Assembly: GCA_965116195.1 (NCBI GenBank)
Contig: OZ220491.1
Coordinates: 1,984,001-2,048,000 of the forward strand
DNA: 64,000 bases
Source: Aldehydirespirator sp965116195
Lineage (GTDB): Bacteria > Actinomycetota > Acidimicrobiia > Acidimicrobiales > Aldehydirespiratoraceae
Reading direction: 5' to 3'
The position numbers and the translations under genes are program-made. Shown here one piece after another: positions 8,162-18,839 of this stretch. Each line of letters starts with the position of its first letter. The stretch's first letter is position 1. The notes under the pieces were generated by a model, which saw only the letters and a program-made list of their open reading frames with translations, had not been told where the DNA came from and made no database searches.

Positions 8162-8240
8162 ATGCCACACCCATCATCAACACCGCCAACACGACCACCA
8201 ACAGTCTCACCACAAAGCCAACATCAGCCACAGCCATATG
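8141..8240. repeat. 24-bp direct repeat duplicating the ispF start
   Basis: An exact 24-bp block occurs at 8141-8164 and 8217-8240 (period 76 bp). On the minus strand it reads CATATGGCTGTGGCTGATG, the ispF start codon and its first codons. The upstream copy lies in the 3' end of ispD and supplies its last codons and stop. Because 76 is not a multiple of three, the copied start opens a different frame. Confidence 0.9.
8148..8237 (-). CDS. Possible 29-residue hydrophobic peptide between ispD and ispF
   Basis: The duplicated ispF-like ATG at 8237 opens a 29-codon frame that begins MAVADVGFVVRLL, continues as a hydrophobic stretch of V, L, A and M, and ends GVAYGCG. It overlaps the last codons of ispD by 14 nt and the start of ispF by 14 nt, so ribosomes leaving ispD could translate it and hand over to ispF. 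It looks like a single transmembrane helix. No ribosome-binding site is obvious, and it may be only an accident of the repeat. Confidence 0.25.
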   Translation of the reverse strand: MAVADVGFVVRLLVVVLAVLMMGVAYGCG

Positions 8241-9015
8241 GCATGTTCGCAGCATTGCCTCCACCAGTTGAGTGCCGCTGGTCAGACACCAGCCGACCGT
8301 CTGACAGCAGCGCCCGCGCCACCATCAGATCATGCGCAGTGGTTATTTTCAGATTGCGGCTGTCGCCCTCCACGGTGGCCACGGTTGCGCCGGTTGCCTC
8401 CACGAGAGTGGCGTCATCGGTTGCGTCCACGCCCGCTGCATGCGCGGCACGCAACGCATCCAACCGGAATCCTTGAGGCGTTTGCACAGCCAGCAAATCA
8501 CGACGGTCTACTGCACCTCCATCACGATGTCGCAACGTGTCGCTTATCTCCAGCACTGGAACAACGGCATCCGCGCCAGCACGCACCGCTGCAATCACCC
8601 GCTCAAAAATGGCATCGCCAGCCAAGGGCCGTGCTCCATCGTGTACCAGCACCACTTCTGCTGTGTCGGGAACGTTCTGCAGCCCGCAGCGCACTGACAC
8701 CGAACGTGAAGGCCCTCCCGCCACGACAGTCAACGCCGATGTCGGCGTGAGAGGTCCTTGGGCATCGGATCCGGTATCAAACCCACCAGGCGTTCCGCCA
8801 GACAGCGTGTCGGCAGCAAGTTTCCACCGCCCGCACCCCGCAAGACGCGACCGTGGCACGACGACAACGACCTTCTCACACCAGCGAAGCGCAGTGCTGA
8901 CTGCCCAGTCGAGCACCCGGCGGCCGCCAAGCGCCTCGAACTGCTTGACCCCTCCAAAGCGCCTGCCTTCTCCGGCGGCAACAACCACGCCCCAGACTCC
9001 GGTTTTGTCAGTCAT
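8224..9015 (-). CDS. ispD: 2-C-methyl-D-erythritol 4-phosphate cytidylyltransferase
   Basis: Third enzyme of the MEP pathway, joining CTP and MEP. The nucleotide-binding start VVVAAGEGRRFGGVKQF is typical, with LVHDGARPL, VQTPQGFR, and DDATLVEATG followed by GDSRNLKIT. The ATG at 9015 (MTDKTGVWG) is preferred because GAGGTG lies 4 nt upstream; an ATG at 9039 would add 8 residues. An insertion of about 30 residues (GRWKLAADTLSGGTPGGFD region) sits between the first lobe and the GGPSRSVSVRCGL motif and is not in typical IspD. The C-terminal ten residues (NAANMPYGCG) derive from the duplicated ispF start block. Confidence 0.95.
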   Translation of the reverse strand: MTDKTGVWGVVVAAGEGRRFGGVKQFEALGGRRVLDWAVSTALRWCEKVVVVVPRSRLAGCGRWKLAADTLSGGTPGGFDTGSDAQGPLTPTSALTVVAGGPSRSVSVRCGLQNVPDTAEVVLVHDGARPLAGDAIFERVIAAVRAGADAVVPVLEISDTLRHRDGGAVDRRDLLAVQTPQGFRLDALRAAHAAGVDATDDATLVEATGATVATVEGDSRNLKITTAHDLMVARALLSDGRLVSDQRHSTGGGNAANMPYGCG

Positions 9016-9125
9016 GTCACACCTCATCGGTACAATCATCGGCAGTTACCCACTGTAGGCCAGCGATGCCTCAAGGCCCAAAGGTGCGCTCACCGAAGAC
9101 GATGCTGCCCTTCCACAGCCACTCA

Positions 9126-9138
9126 CCCCCCCCCCCCC
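9126..9138 (+). repeat. Poly-C tract of 13 nt
   Basis: An uninterrupted run of 13 C lies between the divergent ispD and crp genes, 111 bp before ispD's start and 108 bp before crp's. No ribosome-binding site/ATG leading through the tract into either gene was found, so any effect on expression would be on promoter spacing rather than reading frame. Confidence 0.9.
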
Positions 9139-9246
9139 GGCGATAAGCCGCCCCAGGCTGTCACGCAACCGGGCACCGATGCGGAGTCACGCCGCCAGCC
9201 AACCAGGTCGTGGCGCTAACTATCGGACAGCTTCATTCCCCATAAT

Positions 9247-10014
9247 ATGAATCCTGTGATGCCCAACACCCCCTCAAACACCCCTGAGACCAACGGTACT
9301 TCTGAGACCAACGGTACTTCTGAGACCAACGTGCCACCGTCCAATGTGCTCCGAGAACTCCTGCGTCAGACCATCCTGTTGGGACAGTTGGACGACGAGC
9401 GGCTTGATCAGATCGCTCAAGCCGGGACTGTGCGAACTCTGAAGCGAGGCACAGAGTTCTCTGAGCAGGGCAAGACACCTGAGGAGTTCTACCTGGTGAT
9501 CTCCGGGAGAATCGCCGTGCTGCGGGAATCGACCGAAGGGCGCGAGTCCATTCTGGCGATCATGTGCGCTGGCGATCTCTTCGGCGAAGTCGGTCTTGTG
9601 GACCGCAAGGCACGCTCAGCCACCGCTCGCGCCCTGGAGGAGTCTTTGGTGCTGGTTGTGCCCTACACAGTGCTGCAAGCGTTGTATGAGAGCGACCCGC
9701 TCGCGCTTTGGGGTCTTGTATTGCTGTTGGCCCACCGCCTCAGAACGATCGGCGAACTCTTCGCCGACGGTGCGTTCCTAGACGTTATGGGGCGCACTGC
9801 CAAGCGTCTGTTGGAGTTGGCCGACGACAAGGACGAGTTCGAGCTTCCTGTCACTCAGGAAGAGCTGGCAGCCATAGTCGGGGCCAGCCGCGAGCGGGTG
9901 AACAAAGCCATCCATGCCTTCGTCAGACTCGGCTGGATCGTCCAGGAACGCCGCCATTACAAGATCATCAGCCGCGAGAAACTGACCTTCCGAGCTGGCC
10001 GAAATGAGAACTGA
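9247..10014 (+). CDS. Crp/Fnr family transcriptional regulator
   Basis: A 255-residue regulator. Residues about 35-150 form the cyclic-nucleotide-binding fold (ISGRIAVLRESTEGRESI, then GDLFGEVGLVDRKARSATAR, the phosphate-binding cassette region), followed by the dimer helix and a winged helix-turn-helix with QEELAAIVGASRERVNKAIH. No N-terminal Cys cluster is present, so it is Crp-like rather than Fnr-like. The N-terminus carries three copies of an 18-bp unit encoding ETNGTS before the conserved domain. It is divergent from ispD and its TGA abuts the meaB stop on the other strand: the six bases TGATCA at 10012-10017 serve both stops. Confidence 0.94.
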   Translation: MNPVMPNTPSNTPETNGTSETNGTSETNVPPSNVLRELLRQTILLGQLDDERLDQIAQAGTVRTLKRGTEFSEQGKTPEEFYLVISGRIAVLRESTEGRESILAIMCAGDLFGEVGLVDRKARSATARALEESLVLVVPYTVLQALYESDPLALWGLVLLLAHRLRTIGELFADGAFLDVMGRTAKRLLELADDKDEFELPVTQEELAAIVGASRERVNKAIHAFVRLGWIVQERRHYKIISREKLTFRAGRNEN

Positions 10015-11177
10015 TCACAACAGCGACAACAGATCATCAACGGCGGCCTCGGGAGTTGTCTTGCCGGCCTGTACCGCTTCCTCCAGTTCAGCGCGGCGGG
10101 TAGCCAGACCGTGCTGCGACTCGAAATGCTCCATCAAGCGCCGCTCCAGCAGTACCCGCATCCACCCCAGACGGCCACGGGCCCGACGCCGGGCCAGTTC
10201 GCCACTGGCTTCCATGCGGTGACGGTGCTCAACGATGCTGTTCCACAAGTCGTCAAGGCCGATCTCATGCAGAGCCGAGACGGTCAGCACCGGCGAGGGC
10301 CCCACCGGGCCCACCGGTGCGAACATGCGCAGCACGCGGCTGATTTCTGTGGCCGCGAGCCGGGCGGCAGCCTCACCGTCACCGTCGGCTTTGTTGATCG
10401 CGATAACGTCGGCCATCTCCAGCAGGCCCCGCTTGGCGGCTTGCAACTCGTCGCCTGCTCCGGCCAGCATCAACACACACAGGCAGTCCACTGCTGCGTG
10501 CACGGCGTGCTCGGACTGTCCAACTCCCACTGTCTCGACCAGCACCACGTCATAGCCGGCAGCTTCCAGCACAGCGACGGCCTGTGGCGTGGATGTTGTA
10601 ACTCCTCCCAGCATTCCGGCCGAAGGTGACGGGCGCACAAAGGCGTTCTCGTCACGACTCAGCCTGACCATGCGGGTCTTGTCCCCCAGTACCGAACCCC
10701 CCGTGATTGTGCTGGTCGGGTCAACTGTCAATACCCCGACCCTGTGACCCGCAGCCGTCAGCTTGGATCCGAGGACATCAATCAGGGTTGACTTGCCTGC
10801 ACCAGGTACTCCGGTGATGCCCACGACAACTGCGTGACCGGTGTGGGGCAACAGCTCTGCCATCAGCTCACGCGCCCTGCGACGGTCGCTGGGCAGGGTG
10901 GACTCAATCACCGTGACAGCCCGCCCCAGCGCGCTCCTGTCGCCCGCCAGCACTCCTGCAGCCAGCTGATCCGCTACCACCTCTCCCGCCAGGGGATCGG
11001 CGGGATCGGCCGAGGCACCGGCGGCACCGGTCAGGGGACCTGCCGAAGGATCGGCGGGACCTGCCAAAGGACCTGCCGAAGGATCAACGGCACCCGCCAG
11101 AGGATCGGCCAAGGTGTCAGCGGCACCCACCAGAGAACCCGCCGAAGGACCTGTGACACCCACCAAGGGACCTTTGG

Positions 11178-11202
<25 letters not shown>
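10015..11202 (-). CDS. meaB: Methylmalonyl-CoA mutase-associated GTPase MeaB (ArgK family)
   Basis: G3E-type GTPase that protects and reloads B12-dependent methylmalonyl-CoA mutase. Walker A is GVPGAGKST, the base-II region DPTSTITGGSVLGDK, the G3 region ETVGVGQSE and the guanine motif INKAD. The catalytic body starts near residue 85 (AAGVLAGDRSALGRAV). Residues 1-80 are an Ala/Pro/Gly/Asp-rich extension of repeated ADPSAGPLAG-like decapeptides absent from usual MeaB (about 320 residues versus 395 here). The first 25 bp overlap the mutA 3' end, so the pair is translationally coupled. A start closer to the GTPase body is possible but the overlap argues for the ATG at 11202. Confidence 0.94.
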
Positions 11203-13718
<2,516 letters not shown>

Positions 13719-13847
13719 GGCTTGTCCTTCCGGCTCGTCCGCGTTACGCACGCCGGTGCCAGCCACCGTTGTCCAGCGGCACTCATCTTGACAATGAGGT
13801 CAACTGACAGGTGCCCCTCAACTCCTCCGGCCATCGCTCTGCGGCCC

Positions 13848-14156
13848 TCAGCTCAACAAGGCGCTCAGGTCCATGACCATGAGTATGGTCAACAGCACAA
13901 TGATCCCGGCGTTGAGGAACGTGATCAACCACTTGTAGCGGTGATCGGCCCGCTGAAAACGCCGGATGCTCAACAAGTTGAACACGATGGCAACGGCACC
14001 GATCACCAGTCCGAGCCCCGAGCCCACACCCGATGCGAGCCCCACGGCGGGCAGCACCCATGGGAAGATCACATAGGCGAGCACACAACGAACCCCCGAG
14101 ACGACAACCGACAGGCTGAAGACTCGCTCCGCAGGCAGCGCCACAGCCTCGTCCAT
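13848..14156 (-). CDS. Small three-helix membrane protein
   Basis: A 102-residue protein from the ATG at 14156 (MDEAVALPAERVFS). Three hydrophobic segments are visible: LSVVVSGVRCVLAYVIFPWV, a Gly-rich GLGLVIGAVAIVFNLLSI, and WLITFLNAGIIVLLTILMV, with a basic loop (RRFQRADHRYK) between helices two and three. An upstream ATG at 14279 would add 41 residues of low-complexity sequence and is less likely. It resembles small actinobacterial membrane proteins of unknown role. It sits 129 bp upstream of mutA on the same strand. Confidence 0.7.
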   Translation of the reverse strand: MDEAVALPAERVFSLSVVVSGVRCVLAYVIFPWVLPAVGLASGVGSGLGLVIGAVAIVFNLLSIRRFQRADHRYKWLITFLNAGIIVLLTILMVMDLSALLS

Positions 14157-14412
14157 GTTGTGTGTCACAGCGTCGGAAGCCCTTGAGGTGACAGGATCGG
14201 TGGCTGCGGTCACACCCCTAGCGTGCCACGCCCCCAGCGTGACGCCACCCACCAAGTGCAGATGGCACACCCGCCACACTTACCACATCAAGGCCAGCCC
14301 ATCCCACACGCGCATCACACACAACCTTGCGGAAACAGATACCCGGAGGCAGGCAGATACCGATGTTGGCACTAACGTTCACAACAACGCAACGAAAGCG
14401 GAGTATCACCCG

Positions 14413-14676
14413 ATGAACCCCAGAGCAGCAACAAAGTCCTCGCAAGCCTCGCCCCATCACCCGACTGCCAGACGAAAGCGCTCACCGCTGCGCAGTTACC
14501 TAAGTGGAGCGGCTCTCATCTTCGACTTCACAGGGTCTCGTACCTGGCACTGCATCTCAACCATTCACTACCCCGATGACGCTGCCGCGCTCGCCGCAGA
14601 CTGGCAAGCCGTGGGTGACGATTTGCGCAATGCCATGGACTCCCCTCCAGCCAACCCGCACCGTGACCGGAATTGA
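14413..14676 (+). CDS. Small hypothetical protein upstream of DUF2335 remnant
   Basis: An 87-residue frame beginning MNPRAATKSSQ. After a basic Ser/Arg-rich start comes SYLSGAALIFDFTGS and then DDAAALAADWQAVGDDLRNAM. Small proteins with this GA(A)xxFD...DWxAVGxDLRxAM layout are, as I recall, often next to DUF2335 genes in mobile regions; that recollection is not verified here. It overlaps the possible GTG start (14663) of the DUF2335 gene by 14 nt, consistent with a two-gene unit. Function unknown. Confidence 0.6.
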   Translation: MNPRAATKSSQASPHHPTARRKRSPLRSYLSGAALIFDFTGSRTWHCISTIHYPDDAAALAADWQAVGDDLRNAMDSPPANPHRDRN

Positions 14677-15061
14677 TCTGACTACGCCACCAGATGGCGA
14701 TCCCGAACCTGCGACGAGCGCCGAACAGTCGACCGTCGAACGGTACGCGGCCTTCTATTGAGCCGGACCACTCCCACCGCCGCAGGACCTTGCGGCGTAT
14801 GACGAGATCAGCCCCGATCTGGTAGACCGCATCGTCACGGCCGCTGAACAGGAGAGAGCCCATCGACATCAAATTGATTTGCAGCACTCACGCCGAGCTT
14901 CAATGGGCCTCACAGCGGGTTTCGCTGTGGCGGTGTTGTTTCTTATGGTGTCAGCTTGGCTCATCTACAACGATCATGACATCGCGGGCATAGTGCTTGG
15001 ATCGTTTGATCTGGTCGCCCTAACTTCCGTCTTCGTAGTTGGCCCCCGCTACGGCGGCTAG
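14663..15061 (+). pseudogene. DUF2335 membrane protein gene interrupted by an in-frame TGA
   Basis: The frame from GTG 14663 reads ...TVERYAAFY, then TGA at 14759-14761, then continues without shift as AGPLPPPQDLAAYDEISPDL through HRHQIDLQHSRRAS and two hydrophobic helices ending VFVVGPRYGG. The xGPLPPPxxLxxYxxI...AExxxxHR...G...HDIAG pattern is that of DUF2335, with the stop codon just before the GPLPPP motif where other members carry a small residue. Either the gene is freshly broken or the downstream part is made separately from a weak start (TTG at 14879 gives only the membrane part). DUF2335 proteins are small inner-membrane proteins of unknown role, often on mobile elements. Confidence 0.75.
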
Positions 15062-15064
15062 TGG

Positions 15065-15775
15065 TCAGTAGGTGGCGCGGCCTCCGGAGATGTCGTAGCA
15101 GGCTCCGGTGCTGAACGAGCAGTCCTGCGAGCAGAGCCAGCCGACCAGCGCCGCCACCTCCTCGGGCAACCCCAGACGGCCCATGGGGATCTTCGCGAGC
15201 ATGTAGTCCAGCACCTCGGGAGAGGTTTCCAGGTTCATGGGCGTGGCGATCACAGCAGGAGCCACAGAGTTGATCATCACACCGGTTGTCGCCAGTTCCT
15301 TGGCCGCCGACTTGGTCAGGGCGATCACCGCGCCCTTGCTGGCTGAGTAGGCGCTGAGGTTCGGGTTGCCTTCCTTGCCGGCAATGCTGGCAATGTTGAC
15401 GACCCTGCCCCAGCCACGCTTGACCATCCCTCCCAGAGTGGCCTGCATCACGTTGAAGATGCCGGTGACGTTGACGGTCATGGTGTGCTGCCACTCATCC
15501 ACTGGAGTCTCCAGCAGAGGCACGTTCGGCCCGACAACACCCGCAGACTGCACCACGATGTCCATCTCGCCGATGCCGTCAACGGCAAGCACCGCAGCAG
15601 GGTCTGTCACATCAACCTCACATATGGCCTCAAGTTCAGAAGCACGGTCAGCCATGTCACCGGCCCACAGGTCAAGCGCCGTTACCCGACAACCATCGGC
15701 CAACAGCCGATCCACGCAGGCAGCACCGATACCCGAACCAGCGCCGGTGACCAACGCCCGATGCCCCACAGTCAT
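15065..15775 (-). CDS. SDR family oxidoreductase
   Basis: A 236-residue short-chain dehydrogenase. Cofactor loop TGAGSGIG (residues 10-17), an Asp at the end of beta-2 (TALDLWAG) that favours NAD(H), NxSAG replaced by VQSAGV, catalytic Ser in VNIASIAG, and YSASKGAVIALTK with Tyr and Lys. It ends with the usual YDISGGRATY. It resembles 3-oxoacyl-ACP reductase/2-deoxygluconate dehydrogenase-type SDRs; the substrate is unknown. Its stop lies 3 bp from that of the DUF2335 remnant (convergent). Its start codon region is duplicated five more times upstream at a 73-74 bp spacing. Confidence 0.92.
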   Translation of the reverse strand: MTVGHRALVTGAGSGIGAACVDRLLADGCRVTALDLWAGDMADRASELEAICEVDVTDPAAVLAVDGIGEMDIVVQSAGVVGPNVPLLETPVDEWQHTMTVNVTGIFNVMQATLGGMVKRGWGRVVNIASIAGKEGNPNLSAYSASKGAVIALTKSAAKELATTGVMINSVAPAVIATPMNLETSPEVLDYMLAKIPMGRLGLPEEVAALVGWLCSQDCSFSTGACYDISGGRATY

Positions 15776-16165
15776 CGCTCCGCGCTCCTGTCACTGACAC
15801 GTGCGTCGTGGGCAGCGTCACCAGGCCCCAACATCAGCCCCACAGTGATCGCTCCGCGCTCCTGTAACTGACACCGTTGCGGTCCGTGAGCACCTCCACT
15901 CCGGTTGCTGCCCCTTCAGTCATCGCGCCGATGGTGACGCAGCACGCAGTGGCCTTGATTTGAAGCCTCCACTCCGGTTGCTCCCCTTACAGTCATCGCG
16001 CCCAGCGGCACTCGTACGGGTTGCGTACCGATGGGACTGTCCTCCACTCCGGTTGCTCCCCTACAGTCATCGCGCCGATCGTGACGCAGCACGCAGTGGC
16101 CTTGATTTGAAGCCCTCACTCCGGTTGCTGCCCCTACAGTCATCGCGCCCCGCTTCCTGTCGCGC
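15763..16165. repeat. Array of about six ~74-bp units, each copying the SDR start codon region
   Basis: On the minus strand each unit contains a GCG(A/C)GATGACTGT-like block; the + strand CAT ends fall at 15775 (the real start), 15849 (GAT variant), 15923, 15996, 16070 and 16143, that is 74, 74, 73, 74 and 73 bp apart. The outer units share CACTCCGGTTGCT and CGCAGCACGCAGTGGCC. From 16166 to 16302 only the non-repetitive 5' flank of the SnoaL-like gene is seen. Confidence 0.9.
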
Positions 16166-16302
16166 CAGCTGACACTGTCGGAAAAATGAGCGCTCAGCCC
16201 CGTTCCATGCATCGCCTCATGGTAGATGGGAGGCACCACAGCAGTCCAAGCCGCTGGCGCATCTTTCTCCGGGTCTTCCTGCTCGGACTATATGGTGTGC
16301 CG

Positions 16303-16731
16303 ATGGACGCGCAAACACTCATGGACAGAGCCGAGATCACCGACCTGCTGACCTGCTATGCCCGCGCTATTGACCGACACGACTGGGATCTTCTTCGCAG
16401 TCTCTTCACTGATGACGCCCACCTCGACTACACCCGAGTCGGGGGAATGGCCGGAAACGTGGCTGAAGTCGTTGATTCCATCGCTCAGGCGATGGTGGTG
16501 TTCGAAGCCACGCAGCACCAGATCTCCAACATCGACATCGAGGTCAACGGTGACGAGGCCCAGGTAACGGCAATGCTCCACAACCCACTCAAACTGCCCG
16601 ACTACCCGGTCTGGGTCGGCGGTGGTTGGTACCACCACAAGCTCGTACGCACAGCCGAGGGCTGGAGGAGTCGATCGGTTGACCTCCATTGGGTGGGTGA
16701 CTGCGGCCCGGCACCGCACTTGACGACTTAA
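16303..16731 (+). CDS. SnoaL-like / NTF2-fold protein
   Basis: A 142-residue protein with the cone-shaped NTF2 fold of the SnoaL_4 group: ITDLLTCYARAIDRHDWDLL, LFTDDAHLDYTRVGG, QISNIDIEVNGDEAQVTAML and GGWYHHKLVRTAEGWRSRSV. Conserved Tyr, Asp and His typical of the scytalone dehydratase/hydroxysteroid isomerase-like members are present. Proteins of this kind act as small isomerases, dehydratases or hydroxylases on cyclic substrates; none can be specified. The ATG at 16303 gives the normal family N-terminus. It converges on xsc with a hairpin between. Confidence 0.85.
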   Translation: MDAQTLMDRAEITDLLTCYARAIDRHDWDLLRSLFTDDAHLDYTRVGGMAGNVAEVVDSIAQAMVVFEATQHQISNIDIEVNGDEAQVTAMLHNPLKLPDYPVWVGGGWYHHKLVRTAEGWRSRSVDLHWVGDCGPAPHLTT

Positions 16732-16734
16732 AAT

Positions 16735-16795
16735 CCTGAAATTCCTGGAGTTAGGGGGAATAATCACTCCTAATCACAGGAATTACGAATTCAGG
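16735..16795. terminator. Bidirectional hairpin between SnoaL-like gene and xsc
   Basis: AATTCCTG at 16740-16747 pairs with CAGGAATT at 16777-16784; inside it GTTAGG can pair with CCTAAT, and outside CCTGAA (16735-16740) can pair with TTCAGG (16790-16795, running into the xsc stop). The region is AT-rich relative to its flanks and separates two convergent genes, as expected of a shared terminator. Confidence 0.6.
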
Positions 16796-18557
16796 TGTAG
16801 TCCTGGTACTTCTCCAGGTAACGGACCGGGCGGCTCAGAGCATCTTTGCGGAACGGATCGCCCAACTCTTTTGTGCACATGGCTTCTATGACTGTGGTTC
16901 GCCCGGCGTTCATCTGGGCATCGACAGCCGCTGCCAGAGCCGGACCCACATCTTCTGGTTGGTTGACACGCACACCATCGGCACCCATGGCCCTGGCCAC
17001 CTCTGACCAACTCTCGCCGCCGTCAAGTTCGCCGGCCACAAAGCGGCGACCGTAGAAGTCAACCTGGTTCTTCTTTTCGGCACCCCACTGACGATTGTGG
17101 AACACCACTGCTGTCACCGGAATGTTGTGACGCACCGCGGTCATCACCTCGACCATGCTCATCGCCCATGCCCCGTCCCCGGCATAAGCCACCGCCGGAC
17201 GATCGGGCGCAGCCTTTTTGGCCCCGATGATCGTGGGCAGCGCATAACCGCAGTTGCCCCAACTCATCGCAGCAAAAAATGACCGTGGCTCTTCAAAACG
17301 CAGATAGCTGTTGGCCACCGAATTGATGTTGCCGATGTCGGTGGACACCATCACCTGTGGCGGCAGGGCCTGCTCCAACTGGCGCAGCACCTGACGAGGA
17401 TGCATCCAGTCCTCGGTCTCCGCCGCGGCCTGTTTGATCATGTCAATGCTGAAGTCGTCGGTCTCCTCGGTCCAGTCATCAAGTTCGGCCTCCCAATCGG
17501 CCTTGGCGGCTGCGATGGTGGCGCTGCGCTGCTGGTGGGTGGCGTCACAGGCCAACTCACGGGAGGCCAGACGAGCGGTCAGCGCTGCCGCTGCCGCACC
17601 GGCATCACCGCAAATGCCCACATCAATGCGCTTGACCAAGCCCAACATCTTGGAGTCGGCATCAACCTGGATGATCTTGGCCGAGGTGGGCCAATAGTCC
17701 AAACCGTGCTGTGGCAGCGTACCGAACGGGCCGAGCCGGGTACCCAACGCCAGCACCACATCAGCCTGTGAGATCAACCGCATTGCCGCCTTGGAACCCT
17801 GGTATCCCAGCGGGCCACACCACAACGGATGCGACGCCGGGAACGAGTCGTTGTGCAGATAGCTGTTGACCACCGGACAGCCGAGCCGCTCTGCCAGCGC
17901 CACCGTCTGGGCCATGGCGTCACCCATCACCACCCCGCCGCCGGACACCATCACCGGGAACGAGGCCCCGGCCAACAACTCAGCAGCCTCGCCGAGCGTG
18001 CGCTCACCGCCGGGCCCACGGTCAAGGAGTTGCGGTACCGGTATCTCCACATCAATATCGCCGTAGAAACGGTCTCTGGGAATGTTGAGTTGCGTCGGCC
18101 CCATCTCTGACAACGCCCTGTCAAAGCAGCGCGCCGTGAACTCAGCCATGCGCCGCTCGTTGTTGACGTGGGCCTGGTATTTGGTGAACTCCTCAAACAT
18201 GGGCAGCTGATTGGCCTCCTGGAATCCGCCCAGGCCCATGCCCATCGTGCCGGCCTCGGGCGTGATGATCACCACCGGGCTGTGTGCCCAGAAGGCCGCC
18301 GCAATGGCGGTGACACAGTTGGAGACACCCGGGCCGTTCTGACCGATCACGACCCCGTGACGACCGCTCACCCGGCTGAACCCGTCAGCCATGTGGGCCG
18401 CGCCCTGTTCGTGAACCACGGGCACCAACTCGATGCCGGCGGGCTCAAAAATGTCCATGGCATCCATGAAGGCGCTGCCCATGATGCCGAAAACAGTGTC
18501 AACACCATGAGCGACCATCGTTTCGACGAACGCCTCGCTGGGGGTCATACGGGTCAT
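16791..18557 (-). CDS. xsc: Sulfoacetaldehyde acetyltransferase-like ThDP enzyme
   Basis: A 588-residue thiamine diphosphate enzyme. The N-terminal domain has AFVETMVAHGVDTVFGIMGSAFMD and the catalytic Glu in HEQGAAHMADGFSR; the ThDP/Mg site is GDGAWAMSMVEVMTAVRHN followed by FHNRQWGAEKKNQ. The segments ALGTRLGPFGTLPQHGLDYW and KELGDPFRKDAL match Xsc rather than acetolactate synthase. Xsc splits sulfoacetaldehyde with phosphate into acetyl phosphate and sulfite, the shared step of taurine, isethionate and sulfoacetate use. The ATG at 18557 follows GGGAGGA. No taurine transaminase, Pta or sulfite oxidase gene is adjacent. Two GGTACATA motifs at 18584-18591 and 18595-18602 lie just upstream. 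Confidence 0.88.
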   Translation of the reverse strand: MTRMTPSEAFVETMVAHGVDTVFGIMGSAFMDAMDIFEPAGIELVPVVHEQGAAHMADGFSRVSGRHGVVIGQNGPGVSNCVTAIAAAFWAHSPVVIITPEAGTMGMGLGGFQEANQLPMFEEFTKYQAHVNNERRMAEFTARCFDRALSEMGPTQLNIPRDRFYGDIDVEIPVPQLLDRGPGGERTLGEAAELLAGASFPVMVSGGGVVMGDAMAQTVALAERLGCPVVNSYLHNDSFPASHPLWCGPLGYQGSKAAMRLISQADVVLALGTRLGPFGTLPQHGLDYWPTSAKIIQVDADSKMLGLVKRIDVGICGDAGAAAAALTARLASRELACDATHQQRSATIAAAKADWEAELDDWTEETDDFSIDMIKQAAAETEDWMHPRQVLRQLEQALPPQVMVSTDIGNINSVANSYLRFEEPRSFFAAMSWGNCGYALPTIIGAKKAAPDRPAVAYAGDGAWAMSMVEVMTAVRHNIPVTAVVFHNRQWGAEKKNQVDFYGRRFVAGELDGGESWSEVARAMGADGVRVNQPEDVGPALAAAVDAQMNAGRTTVIEAMCTKELGDPFRKDALSRPVRYLEKYQDYT

Positions 18558-18839
18558 GCAAATCCTCCCTCGCCAGCTACTTGGGTACATACCTGGTACA
18601 TATCTGCGCACACTTGGCGAGCAGGTACCGGACGTGACGCAGCCTACAACCGGATTGTCAGGCGAGTTCGGGAGAACCAGAGGCAGTTGCCGATGACAGA
18701 CAGGAGTATCCGAGTTGCTCTGGGCGTGTTGACACCAGGACAGGAGTACCCGCAGCTATCCGAAATCGTAGGTGTTCACAAGTGCTTGACCAATTGCGTC
18801 AGCCCTGGAGCAACGCCGTGTGTTGGCACCTCGGGCGGT

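Noticed and set aside
16791..18557. Acetolactate synthase or benzoylformate decarboxylase
   Set aside because: The LGPFGTLPQHGLDYW and QWGAEKKNQ segments and the C-terminus fit sulfoacetaldehyde acetyltransferase better.
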